From Streptomyces sindenensis (lineage in GTDB: Bacteria; Actinomycetota; Actinomycetes; Streptomycetales; Streptomycetaceae), in assembly GCF_014649035.1 (NCBI RefSeq), contig NZ_BMSG01000015.1:101433-165432 (forward strand): a stretch of 64,000 nt of DNA, read 5' to 3'. How positions within the stretch are numbered: position 1 is the stretch's first letter; every line of letters starts with the position of its first letter. Position numbers and translations under genes: made by a program. Under the pieces are notes generated by a model. That model had not been told where the DNA came from and did not search any database. It worked only from the letters and a program-made list of their open reading frames with translations. Below, one piece after another: positions 1-8,193 of the stretch.

Positions 1-91
1 CTGCGGCCGACGCCGGTCCGCCGGGCACCTCGCCCGCCCCACCAGCATGAGCGCACCCGGCCCCGCCCGCCTCCGCGCCCCGGTCACCGTC

Positions 92-1579
92 TCAGGACGC
101 GGCCTCCGCGTCCTCAGGGGCCTCGGCGGCCTCGGCGGCGTCCGACACGGGCACCCAGCGGCCGGTGGTCGTGTCGTAGTCGAGTACGGAGTGCCCGCGT
201 ATCCCGCTCGTACGGAACGGCCGCCCGCCGTCGTCGATGCGCACCGTGCCGGACCGACCGCCGCTGCTCCAGGCCAGCTCCGCGACCCAGGAGCAGTCGC
301 AGCCGACCGTGCGGCCGGTGATCAGGAAGACTTCGGGGTCGGTGACCGAGACGCGGTACGGGAAGGCGACCGCCTCGATGGGGTCGCCCGAGTCGTTGCC
401 CGCGACCGAGCGGGCCACCGGGCGGGAGGCGTCGAGATCCACGTCGAACATCCTCGGGGTGAGGGACCCGCCGCAGCCGGAACTCATCCGGTAGACCCGG
501 CCCCCGGCCGGTGAGCGGCGCTCGACCACCCGGATCCGCAGGGATTCCAGCACCACGGCCCGCTCGTCCCGGCCCTGCAGGGTGATCCGGACCCCGGTCT
601 CGCCCGCGTGCACCCCGCCGAGCGCCCCCGCCCAGGACGCCGCGTCGGCCTGCACCGGGGGCGGTGGTACGGCGCCGGGCGCCCGGTCGAGGAGGTAGGA
701 GTGGTCACAGCCGTTCTTCCAGACGTGGGCGTCACCGGTCCAGGTGAACGGCACCCGCCCGGCGGCCGCCGACGACGAGGACCCGGACGGCCGGGGAAGC
801 GGCTCGCCGCGCGGCCCGGCACCGGGCGGCGTGGTCGACGCGGGAGCGCCGGGCGGTGCTTCCCGCGCGAATCCGCTCGCTGTGGCCTGCGGCTTCCCGG
901 GCGCGAGGGAGCCCGAGGAGGGGGACTTTGGGCTGTCCTCCGGGGGCCCGCCCGGGACGTGGGCCACGGACGTACGCCCGTCGGAACCCGCGGACCACGG
1001 CCGCCCGAAGGCTACGACCAGGGCGAGGACGAGGACCGCCGCGGCGAGGACGCCGAGCCCCTGCCCGTACCGGCGAGTCCGGGACGACCGGAGCGGCGGC
1101 TTTCGGGAAGTACGGCCCCCGACCGCGCTGGACTGCCCGGAGCCGGAGCCGGAGCCGGAGCCGGGGTCGGGGGTGAGGGCGGGGACGGCTGCGGCTTCGG
1201 GCGCGTTGCCGGGGGACGGCACCGTGTCCGGTGGCTCCTCGTCGAACGGCCCGGGCCGGAATCCTTCCTCCGGCGGCCCCGCCGTTCCCTCGGGCGGCGG
1301 CGCCACCCCCTGCCGGTCCAGGCGTTCGCCGTCCGCCAGGAGCCACAGGCGGTGCAGCTCCTCCCGGTCCTCGGCCGGTGCGCCGCACAACCGGGCCAAC
1401 CGCTCCACCGGGGCGAACTCCGCGGGCACCGTCCGCCCCGTGCAGTACCGGTGCAGCGTCGAGCCGCTGACCCCGATGCGGCGGGCCAGCGACGCGTACG
1501 TCCGGCCCGACCCCTCCCGCAGCGCGCTCAGTCGCTCCGCCAGTACCGCCCGTGCGGCCCCCTCGGCGTCACCCGACAC
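92..1579 (-). CDS. XRE-type helix-turn-helix protein with a transmembrane segment and extracellular C-terminal domain
   Basis: The product is 495 aa. An XRE/Cro-like helix-turn-helix lies near residues 16-75 (REGSGRTYASLARRIGVSG then LHRYCTGRTVP). A Pro/Gly/Ser-rich linker follows, including GSGSGSGSG near 141-149. A single hydrophobic segment at about 174-192 is followed by a basic-free, Pro/Ser-rich stretch and a C-terminal domain of about 170 residues with paired cysteines. I infer a cytoplasmic DNA-binding domain tethered to the membrane with an outside sensor or structural domain. The GTG start is chosen because GGGGAGG sits 6 bases upstream; the frame stays open further but there it lies antisense to the next gene. 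The linker is encoded by about 4.5 copies of a GGAGCC hexamer at 1139-1164. The ligand and targets are unknown. Confidence 0.8.
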   Translation of the reverse strand: MSGDAEGAARAVLAERLSALREGSGRTYASLARRIGVSGSTLHRYCTGRTVPAEFAPVERLARLCGAPAEDREELHRLWLLADGERLDRQGVAPPPEGTAGPPEEGFRPGPFDEEPPDTVPSPGNAPEAAAVPALTPDPGSGSGSGSGQSSAVGGRTSRKPPLRSSRTRRYGQGLGVLAAAVLVLALVVAFGRPWSAGSDGRTSVAHVPGGPPEDSPKSPSSGSLAPGKPQATASGFAREAPPGAPASTTPPGAGPRGEPLPRPSGSSSSAAAGRVPFTWTGDAHVWKNGCDHSYLLDRAPGAVPPPPVQADAASWAGALGGVHAGETGVRITLQGRDERAVVLESLRIRVVERRSPAGGRVYRMSSGCGGSLTPRMFDVDLDASRPVARSVAGNDSGDPIEAVAFPYRVSVTDPEVFLITGRTVGCDCSWVAELAWSSGGRSGTVRIDDGGRPFRTSGIRGHSVLDYDTTTGRWVPVSDAAEAAEAPEDAEAAS

Positions 1580-1853
1580 GCTCGACCTCCCCTGCCGCCG
1601 TTCCAGGGCGTTCCAGCCCTTCGAGAACACCCACGTCACCAGGGGTGGGACGGTTCCAGCCCGGCCGGAAGCCGTGGCGCGCTTGTCCGGATCCGGGGCC
1701 GCGGCCCAGGCTGGTGCCCGTTCCGAACCGCCGCCGTACGGCCCCACCGGGCTCCGTACGCCTCGGCGCCACGTCGTACGTACGGACGAACGGACGAACG
1801 GCCGGACCGTACGGAGCACCTGACCGCACCATCCGAAACGGGGAAACCTCACC

Positions 1854-2471
1854 ATGCGCAACCTCCGCACCGCCCTCCTCACCGTCATGGCCACGGGCCT
1901 GGCCGTCACCGCTCTGGCCCAGGTGCCCGTCGCCGCGGCCCCGGCGCCCGCTCCCGCCCAGCCGAAGTTCCTGAGCGCGGGCCAGCTGCCCGCCTCGCAC
2001 ACGCCCTGGACGGCCGGTCCAGTGCTCCGGGGCGTGCCCGTGGACGGGTCCGTGTGCACCAGCGGGATCGCCCCGGCGGCCGGCACCCGGCACCGGGACT
2101 TCCGCACCGAACTGGACACCAACGCCCGCCAGACCATCACGGTCGCCGCCACCACCGCCCGGGCCAAGAAGCTCGCCGCCGATCTGCGCAGCGCCGTGGA
2201 GACCTGCCTCGACCGGCTGAAGGAGCAGGAGCCCGGCCTGGAGGGGGAGGCGCTCTACCAGGGCAGGATCGACGTCGAGGAAGGCGCGCACGTCTACAGC
2301 ATCGACACCTCCTACCCGGAGGTCGGCTCCACCGACATCGGGCTCTTCTCGGTGGGCCGCGACGGCCGGGCGGTCACCGTCGTCGAGTGGGGCCAGCTGG
2401 GCGAGCTGGACGGGGCTCCGCTGAAGGGGTTCAAGAAGACCACCCGCAGCGCCGTCGCCAAGCTGTACTGA
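1854..2471 (+). CDS. small secreted protein, unknown function
   Basis: The product is 205 aa with a clear Sec signal peptide (MRNLRTALLTVMATGLAVTA, then Ala/Pro up to about residue 35). The mature part has two cysteines (VCTSG and ETCLD) that could form a disulfide, and a C-terminal region rich in beta-strand-like segments (VYSIDTSYP, IGLFSVGRDGRAVTVVEWGQ). The overall layout resembles actinobacterial PknH-sensor-like secreted domains, but I cannot name a function. A GGGGAAACC stretch precedes the ATG. The upstream DNA at 1768-1812 is full of short CGTACG and ACGAACGG repeats and probably holds the promoter. It is divergent from the XRE membrane protein and could be functionally linked to it. 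Confidence 0.8.
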   Translation: MRNLRTALLTVMATGLAVTALAQVPVAAAPAPAPAQPKFLSAGQLPASHTPWTAGPVLRGVPVDGSVCTSGIAPAAGTRHRDFRTELDTNARQTITVAATTARAKKLAADLRSAVETCLDRLKEQEPGLEGEALYQGRIDVEEGAHVYSIDTSYPEVGSTDIGLFSVGRDGRAVTVVEWGQLGELDGAPLKGFKKTTRSAVAKLY

Positions 2472-2555
2472 TCCCGCCTCGGCGGCCGGCCGCCACGGGG
2501 GAGCGGCCGGCCGCCGGAGGTGCGGGGTACCCCCGATCGGGAGCATGCTGGCTGT

Positions 2556-5168
2556 GTGACCCGGCACGATAAGCCCCGGTCTGCCCCGCCCGCCGGACAC
2601 GGGACCGTCGCCGGGGCGGACGACGTGTGCCATGTGCCCGACGAGCTGTCCCTCGTCCTCGCCCAGGCCCTCGTCAGCGCCGTCGAGTCGAGCGACGGTT
2701 ACGCGGGGGGTATCTATCTGCGCAGCGAAACGCCGGGACTTCTGCGGCTCGCGGTGCTCGCCGGACTGCCCGGCCCGCTGTTCCGGCCCTGGTGGCGGGT
2801 GCACGTGAACCGCCCCTTCCCGGTCTCCGAGGCCTACCGCGCCGGCCGCCCGGTGCTGCTCTCCGACGCGGAGGAGGCGATGCGCCGCTTCCCGCAGCTG
2901 ATGGCCGGGCTGCCGTTCCCGTTCGGTTCGCTGTGGGTGCCGGTCACCGGGCCCCGGGGGAGCATGGGCGTCATCGCGGTCCTGCGGGCCTCCACGCCGG
3001 GGCAGCCCGTCGCCCCCGCCGACGGCGAACGGCTCCACCGGCTCGGGCGTCGGCTCGGCGCCGCGCTCACCGATCTGGAGCGAGGGGGTGGCGAGTGCTT
3101 GTGGGAGAGCGAGCCGGTCCCCGTGCAACTGCCCGCCGCCACCACGCCCCCGGTGCGGGTGGGCCGCTTCGACTGGGATCTGCACTCCGGGAGGGTCTCC
3201 GCCGACGACGAACTGTGCTCGATCCTCGGCTTCGAGCCCGCCGCCTTCCCCGGCACTGTCGACGCGCTCGCCGAACGGCTGGTCCCCGAGGACGTGTACG
3301 GGCTGTGGGCGCTGGCCCGGCAGACGGTGGAGTCCGCCGAACCGGTCGTCCGCCGGATGCGGCTGCGCGGTCCCGACGGCCGGTCCCATCTGCTGGAGCT
3401 GTCCGGCCGCTGGACGCACCCGGACGGCGATGTGTCCGCCAGCCATCTGACCGGCTTCCTGGTCGACCTCGGTGCGGGACCGGTCGTGCCGGAGGCCGCC
3501 GACCGGCTGCCCCGGGGCATCCTCTCCCTGGACCGGCTGGGCCGGATCACGTACGCCAACTGCCTCGCCGAGGAACTGCTCGGCCACTCCCGTACGGAAC
3601 TCGTGGGCCATCCGGTGTGGCAGGCCCTGCCGTGGTTCGGGCACGAGGCGTACGAGGACCACTACCGGGCCGCCCTGATCGCCGACGAGCCCGTCCACTT
3701 CCTCGCCCGGCGTCCGCCCTCGCGCTGGCTGTCGGTGTCCCTGTACCCGGGGCACGACGGGGTGAGTGTGGTCCTGCAGCCGACCGACCAGCCGGCCTAC
3801 GCCCCCGGCTCCGTCACGACGCCGGGTCCTGGCATCGGTTCGACCGCCGACCGCTCCTCCGCGCTCTACCGGCCGGTGGCCCTCGCCATCGCGCTGACCG
3901 AGGCGGTCACGGCCCGTCAGGTCTCCGCGGTCGTCACGGACGAACTGCTGCCCGCGTTCGGCGGCCGCCAGCTGGCGATCTATCTGCTGAACGAACGTCA
4001 TCTCCACCTGGCCTGGGAGACGGGGTTCCCCAAGGGCTTCCTCGACCGGTTCGACGGGGTCGGGCTCGACGTCAGCATCCCCGGCGTGGAGACCCTCACC
4101 ACGGGGCGCCCGATCTTCTTCGAGTCCATGCAGCGCCTGGCCGAGGCCTATCCGGGCATCCCGATCGACACGGACGTCGGGGCGCGGGCGTTCCTGCCGC
4201 TCATCGCCTCGGGGCGGCCCGTCGGCTCCTGCATCCTCGGCTTCGACCGGCCGCGCGGCTTCAGCCCGGAGGAGCGTACGGTCCTCACGGCCCTGGCCGG
4301 GCTGATCGCGCAGGCCCTGCAACGCGCCCAGCGCTACGACAGCGAGTCGGCCCTCGCCCGCGGACTTCAGGACGCCCTGCTGCCGCACCGGCTGCCCGAG
4401 GTGGCCGGGGTGGACACGCTGGGGCGCTATCTCTCCGGTACCCAGGGCATGGACGTGGGCGGCGACTGGTACGACGTCATCGAGACCGGCCGCGAACTCG
4501 CCCTGATCATCGGGGACGTCCAGGGCCACGGTGTCTCCGCCGCCGCGACGATGGGACAACTACGCAGTGCGGTACGGGCGTTCGCGCTGAGCAACCATGA
4601 TCCGCGGGAGGTGATGAGCGGCACCAACCGGCTGCTGATCGACCTCGACCCCGGGCAGTTCGCGAGCTGCTGCTACATCACCCTCGACCCGGCGACCGGC
4701 GTGGCCCGTGCCGTACGGGCGGGGCATCCGCAGCCCGTGCTGCGGGGGCCCGACGGCCGGACGAAGGTGCTGGACCTGCCCGGCGGCATCGTGCTCGGGG
4801 TCGACGGGGACGCGGCCTACCCGGTCACGGAGATGCGGCTCGAACCCGGGGCGATGCTGGCCCTGTTCACGGACGGGCTGATCGAGCGCCCGGGGACGGA
4901 CATCGACGAGGGGATCGAGCGGCTGCGCGCCACCGTGGAACGCATCGGCGCGGTCCCCCTGGCCGAGACGGCCGACCAGGTCATCGGAGAGGCCCGGGCG
5001 GCCACCGACCGTCCCGACGACATCGCGCTCCTGCTCGCGGCCCGCTGGACCGCGGCTCCGCGGGCGCGGCAGCCCCGGACGGAGCGGGAGTCCGGGCCCG
5101 ACCTGTGGCGCACGTTCAGGAGGCCGGACCCGGGGCGTCCGACGGACTCCCCGGATCCGGCCTCCTAG
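2556..5168 (+). CDS. SpoIIE-type PP2C phosphatase with GAF and PAS sensor domains
   Basis: The product is about 870 aa. The order seen is an N-terminal GAF (about 25-175), a PAS-like domain (about 205-310, beginning GRFDWDLHSGRVSADDE), a second PAS (about 320-410, ILSLDRLGRITYANCLAEEL), a second GAF (about 445-600), and a C-terminal SpoIIE/PP2C phosphatase (about 620-830) with the metal-binding signatures DVGGDWYDVIE and GDVQGHGVSAAATM. Such proteins dephosphorylate anti-sigma-factor antagonists in Streptomyces; which partner this one acts on cannot be read from the sequence. No anti-sigma kinase gene is adjacent. I prefer the GTG at 2556 (VTRHDKPRS) because GGGAG lies about 12 bases upstream; an upstream GTG at 2520 has no usable ribosome site. 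It is convergent with the reductase gene, with only 19 bases between the stops. Confidence 0.9.
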   Translation: MTRHDKPRSAPPAGHGTVAGADDVCHVPDELSLVLAQALVSAVESSDGYAGGIYLRSETPGLLRLAVLAGLPGPLFRPWWRVHVNRPFPVSEAYRAGRPVLLSDAEEAMRRFPQLMAGLPFPFGSLWVPVTGPRGSMGVIAVLRASTPGQPVAPADGERLHRLGRRLGAALTDLERGGGECLWESEPVPVQLPAATTPPVRVGRFDWDLHSGRVSADDELCSILGFEPAAFPGTVDALAERLVPEDVYGLWALARQTVESAEPVVRRMRLRGPDGRSHLLELSGRWTHPDGDVSASHLTGFLVDLGAGPVVPEAADRLPRGILSLDRLGRITYANCLAEELLGHSRTELVGHPVWQALPWFGHEAYEDHYRAALIADEPVHFLARRPPSRWLSVSLYPGHDGVSVVLQPTDQPAYAPGSVTTPGPGIGSTADRSSALYRPVALAIALTEAVTARQVSAVVTDELLPAFGGRQLAIYLLNERHLHLAWETGFPKGFLDRFDGVGLDVSIPGVETLTTGRPIFFESMQRLAEAYPGIPIDTDVGARAFLPLIASGRPVGSCILGFDRPRGFSPEERTVLTALAGLIAQALQRAQRYDSESALARGLQDALLPHRLPEVAGVDTLGRYLSGTQGMDVGGDWYDVIETGRELALIIGDVQGHGVSAAATMGQLRSAVRAFALSNHDPREVMSGTNRLLIDLDPGQFASCCYITLDPATGVARAVRAGHPQPVLRGPDGRTKVLDLPGGIVLGVDGDAAYPVTEMRLEPGAMLALFTDGLIERPGTDIDEGIERLRATVERIGAVPLAETADQVIGEARAATDRPDDIALLLAARWTAAPRARQPRTERESGPDLWRTFRRPDPGRPTDSPDPAS

Positions 5169-5187
5169 GGCCTGGGCGTCGTGGTGA

Positions 5188-6549
5188 TCAGGCGCCGGAG
5201 GCGTCCAGCATGCCCTCGCGCTCCACGACCTTGATCCGCTCACGGCCCTGGGCCGCGCCCAGCGCCTGCTCGTGGGCGTCCAGCTTGTGCCAGCCCTCCC
5301 AGGTCGTGTACCGGACGCCCCGGTCCTGGAGGAAGGCCTCGACGGCCTCCAAAGCGGGCGTCGCCGGCTCGGGCAGACGGCCGGCGGCACGGTCCTCCAG
5401 GAGGCAGGCGACCGTTTCGTTGGCGTCGCCCTTGGTGTGTCCGATCAGACCGATCGGACCGCGCTTGATCCAGCCCGTGACGTAGACCGAGGCCATGTGC
5501 TCGTCACCGGTGATGACCCGGCCCGCCTCGTGCGGAACGGTGCCGGAGGTCACGTCGAACGGGAGCTTGGGCAGCTCCTCGGAGTAGTAGCCCACCGCGC
5601 GGTAGACGCTCTGCATGTCCCAGTCGGTGAACCGGCCGGTGCCCCGGACGTTGCCGGTGCCGTCCAGCTCGGTGCGCTCGGTGCGCAGCGCGGTGACCTT
5701 GCCGTCCTCGCCGAGGATCTCGACCGGGGACTCGAAGAAGTGCAGGAACAGCTTGTGCGGGCGGTCGCCGATGTCGCGGATCGCCCAGTTCTCCAGGGTC
5801 TGCGCGACCATGTTGGCCTGCTTGTTCTCGCGGCGGGTCGCGATGGAGCCCTCGTCGTACTCGATGTCCTCGGGGTTGACGATGACCTCGATGTTGGGGG
5901 AGTGGTCCAGCTCCCGCAGCTCCATCGGGCTGAACTTGGCCTGCGCCGGGCCACGCCGCCCGAACACATGCACCTCCAGCGCCTTGTTCTGCTTGAGGCC
6001 CTGGTAGACGTTGTCCGGGATCTCGGTGGGCAGGAGCTCGTCGGCCGTCTTGGCCAGGACCCGGGCCACGTCCAGTGCCACGTTCCCGACGCCGAGCACG
6101 GCGACCTTCTCCGCGGTGAGCGGCCAGGTGCGCGGGACCTCGGGGTGACCGTCGTACCAGGAGACGAACTCGGCCGCGCCGTAGGAGCCGTCCAGCTCGA
6201 TGCCGGGGATGTCGAGCGCGCGGTCGGCCTCGGCGCCGGTGGAGAAGATCACCGCGTCGTAGAACGAGCGCAGGTCGTCCAGGCCGATGTCGTGCGGGTA
6301 GCTGACGTTCCCGAAGAGCCGGATCTGGGGCTTGTCCAGCACCTGGTGCAGGGCCTTCACGATGCCCTTGATCCGCGGGTGGTCGGGGGCCACGCCGTAG
6401 CGGATGAGGCCGAAGGGCGCGGGCATGCGCTCGAAGAGGTCGATGGAGACCCCCGGGTCCTGGCAGACCTCGGATTTGAGCAGCGCGTCCGCAGCGTAGA
6501 TACCGGCGGGGCCGGCTCCGACAATGGCGACGCGGACGGGGCGTGTCAT
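5188..6549 (-). CDS. fprA: ferredoxin/flavodoxin--NADP+ reductase, FprA (adrenodoxin-reductase) type
   Basis: The product is 453 aa, the usual length for actinobacterial FprA. The N-terminal FAD-binding Rossmann motif is VAIVGAGPAGIYAADALL, followed by the family signature RYGVAPDHPRIK. A second dinucleotide (NADP) motif VLGVGNVALDVARVL and the C-terminal GWIKRGPIGLIGHTKGDANET complete the picture. It passes electrons from NADPH to ferredoxins that feed cytochromes P450 and other oxygenases, or to iron-sulfur assembly. The ATG at 6549 has a GAAGGATC ribosome site. About 55 bases upstream is a weak iron-box-like element (see the separate entry), so iron control is possible but not established. 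Confidence 0.93.
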   Translation of the reverse strand: MTRPVRVAIVGAGPAGIYAADALLKSEVCQDPGVSIDLFERMPAPFGLIRYGVAPDHPRIKGIVKALHQVLDKPQIRLFGNVSYPHDIGLDDLRSFYDAVIFSTGAEADRALDIPGIELDGSYGAAEFVSWYDGHPEVPRTWPLTAEKVAVLGVGNVALDVARVLAKTADELLPTEIPDNVYQGLKQNKALEVHVFGRRGPAQAKFSPMELRELDHSPNIEVIVNPEDIEYDEGSIATRRENKQANMVAQTLENWAIRDIGDRPHKLFLHFFESPVEILGEDGKVTALRTERTELDGTGNVRGTGRFTDWDMQSVYRAVGYYSEELPKLPFDVTSGTVPHEAGRVITGDEHMASVYVTGWIKRGPIGLIGHTKGDANETVACLLEDRAAGRLPEPATPALEAVEAFLQDRGVRYTTWEGWHKLDAHEQALGAAQGRERIKVVEREGMLDASGA

Positions 6550-6604
6550 GGCGTGGTGATCCTTCGGGGCGGGCGAACGCGGGCAGGTACAGCGTACGTC
6601 GGAG

Positions 6605-6622
6605 GTAAGGCTTGGCTTACTA
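6605..6622. promoter_or_regulatory. possible weak DmdR/DtxR iron box
   Basis: GTAAGGCTTGGCTTACTA contains the inverted repeat GTAAG...CTTAC and matches roughly 10 to 11 of 16 positions of the actinobacterial iron-box consensus TTAGGTTAGGCTAACCTAA. It lies about 55 bp upstream of the fprA start, where a promoter would be. It is much poorer than the boxes at 25785 and 26872, so I treat it as tentative. Confidence 0.3.
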
Positions 6623-6649
6623 GTCTCCACCCCACACCGTAAGCGATCG

Positions 6650-7011
6650 CCGCGCGGGCCCTTCGGCCACCCCTGCCTAGAGTGTCCGATTGGTCCGTTT
6701 TATTATTCCGATATGGTCGATTTGACCTCTATGGGTTTACTGATACGTAAAGGGCTTATCGGGGTTGCTGGGAGTGTTTAGTCAGTCCCTTTTTCGCCAT
6801 CGCGGCGAGGGAGTGGTGAGCGTCACGTCCGAGAGTCGGGACGCCGAAGTGGACGTATCGGTTCCCTTCTGCGCGAAGAAAGTTGACGCCGTGACGGCGC
6901 CGCCCGATCCGGGAATTCCGCAATTCGATCATGTGCGGAAAAGGGAATCGGGAATGCGGGGCTTGTTCCGTCCGGCGTTTCTCGCCTACGGTCACCGTCA
7001 ATCCGGATGGA
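6650..7011 (+). promoter_or_regulatory. AT-richer intergenic region with probable promoter for the riboswitch transcript
   Basis: This stretch has no convincing gene on either strand. Its first half is unusually AT-rich for this genome (for example TTTTATTATTCCGATATGG near 6698-6716). A plausible sigma-70-like promoter is TTGTTC at 6963-6968 and TACGGT at 6987-6992 with an 18-base spacer, which would start transcription near 7000, just before the riboswitch aptamer. Short open frames on both strands here have poor codon use and I do not accept them. Confidence 0.45.
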
Positions 7012-7180
7012 ACGCCGAATCCTGCCGCCGTCCGGGAATCCGAAACCCACTCACGTACGGCAGGAGCGGGGGACCCAGGTAAGTCGCCGATCCGTAACCG
7101 GAACGGCTTGGGGTGAAGGCGCACGACCGTGCGCCCAGACATCTCCCGTCTGAACCCGACAGCTCACCTCGCAGGCGCCG
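7012..7180 (+). promoter_or_regulatory. c-di-AMP riboswitch (ydaO-yuaA class)
   Basis: The conserved blocks of the ydaO/yuaA aptamer appear in order: CGCCGAATCCTGCCGCC, then a pairing GGCAGGAGCGGGGGACCCAGG, then CTTGGGGTGAAGGCGC, then CCGTCTGAACCCGACAGCTC and CCTCGCAGGCG closing the structure. Stem GGCAGG (near 7060) pairs with CCTGCC (near 7022). The aptamer ends about 15 bases before the ATG of a LysM/lytic transglycosylase gene. This class senses cyclic di-AMP and in Streptomyces is known to sit ahead of cell-wall hydrolases such as rpfA and SLT/LysM proteins, where c-di-AMP lowers expression. The identity is from motif recognition, not from a covariance search. Confidence 0.88.
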
Positions 7181-7195
7181 GAGAGGAAATCCCCC

Positions 7196-8032
7196 ATGCC
7201 CGCAAAGGGTCAGCACCGCCGTCCCAAGTCCACCTCGCTCGGCCGCGGCCTCGCCGCCGTGACCACCGGTGGAGCCGTCCTCGCCCTTCCGGTGATCGGC
7301 GCCACCAGTGCCTTCGCCGCTCCCGTGCCCGCCGCCGCCCCGCAGGCCGTGGCGCCCGCAGCGGCAGCCGCACCGGCGAATTCCGCCGTACAGGCCGCCC
7401 CCACCAAGCATTCCGTGGTGGCCGGCGAAACCCTTTCCAAGATCGCCCGCGAGCATTCCGTCAGCGGCGGCTGGAAGAAGCTGTACGAAGGCAACCGGAA
7501 GATCGTCGGATCGAATCCCGACCTCATTCACCCCGGTATCAAGCTGGTCATCGGGGCCGCTTCCGCCGCCCCGTCCAAGGGCAAGGCGGCCAAGGCTTCC
7601 CCGTCCGCCGCGCGCGGTGCCTCGGCGGACCGCGCCGACCGTTCGGAGCGCGTCAACGCCGCCCCCGTGGCCCAGGCCGCTCCGGCCGCCGAGAAGGAGG
7701 CCGTCGCCTACACGAACGACCTCGACGGCTGGATCCGGGAATCGCTGGCGATCATGGCCGAGCGGGGCATCCCCGGCACCTACGAGGGCATCCACCGCAA
7801 CATCATGCGCGAGTCCTCCGGCAACCCGAACGCCATCAACAACTGGGACTCCAACGCGGTCAAGGGCACCCCGTCCAAGGGGCTGCTCCAGGTCATCGAC
7901 CCGACGTTCCAGGCCTACCACGTGCCCGGCACCTCGACCGACAGCTACGACCCGGTCGCCAACATCACGGCCGCGTGCAACTACGCCGCGGACCGCTACG
8001 GCTCGATCGACAACGTCTTCGGCGCCTACTGA
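7196..8032 (+). CDS. secreted LysM and SLT-type lytic transglycosylase under c-di-AMP riboswitch control
   Basis: The product is 278 aa. The signal peptide spans about residues 1-42 (GLAAVTTGGAVLALPVIGA then TSAFAA). An Ala-rich linker leads to a LysM peptidoglycan-binding domain at about 68-120 (KHSVVAGETLSKIAREHSV ... NPDLIHPGIKLVI). A second Ala/Ser linker precedes the C-terminal soluble-lytic-transglycosylase fold (about 175-278) with the catalytic Glu in NIMRESSGNPNAIN and the GLLQVIDPTF motif. It cleaves or remodels peptidoglycan outside the cell, and family members affect germination and sporulation in Streptomyces. GAGAGGAAAT lies ahead of the ATG. Control is expected at the level of the upstream riboswitch. 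It resembles the Swl proteins of S. coelicolor; I do not assign a specific letter. Confidence 0.93.
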   Translation: MPAKGQHRRPKSTSLGRGLAAVTTGGAVLALPVIGATSAFAAPVPAAAPQAVAPAAAAAPANSAVQAAPTKHSVVAGETLSKIAREHSVSGGWKKLYEGNRKIVGSNPDLIHPGIKLVIGAASAAPSKGKAAKASPSAARGASADRADRSERVNAAPVAQAAPAAEKEAVAYTNDLDGWIRESLAIMAERGIPGTYEGIHRNIMRESSGNPNAINNWDSNAVKGTPSKGLLQVIDPTFQAYHVPGTSTDSYDPVANITAACNYAADRYGSIDNVFGAY

Positions 8033-8054
8033 TCCCCGCGCGCCCGAACGGAAC

Positions 8055-8088
8055 AAGGGGCCCCGGACCGCACGGTCCGGGGCCCCTT
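8055..8088 (+). terminator. strong rho-independent-type hairpin after the SLT gene
   Basis: A perfect 16-base inverted repeat (AAGGGGCCCCGGACCG against its complement) with a 2-base centre lies 22 bases after the stop codon. There is no long T-run, which is usual in Streptomyces. Confidence 0.85.
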
Positions 8089-8193
8089 CGTCGGACCGGG
8101 GTGTCGCCGGGAAGTTACCCCCAAGTTTCTCGTGACTTACCACGCCGACAGCAGTAGAACCTGTTGCACTCTGTTGAGAGTGAGGTGTGTCAC

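Noticed and set aside
1580..2167. N-terminal extension of the XRE membrane protein (minus strand)
   Set aside because: It is antisense to the secreted-protein gene, lacks a ribosome site, and the GTG at 1579 with GGGGAGG explains the start.
1569..4559. A very long minus-strand open frame opposite the SpoIIE phosphatase
   Set aside because: Its residues are Arg/Gly/Asp-biased mirror products of GC-rich codons; no motif or ribosome site, while the plus strand has clear domains.
6756..7142. Short open frames on both strands ahead of the SLT gene
   Set aside because: The region contains the riboswitch and its promoter; residue composition is not protein-like.
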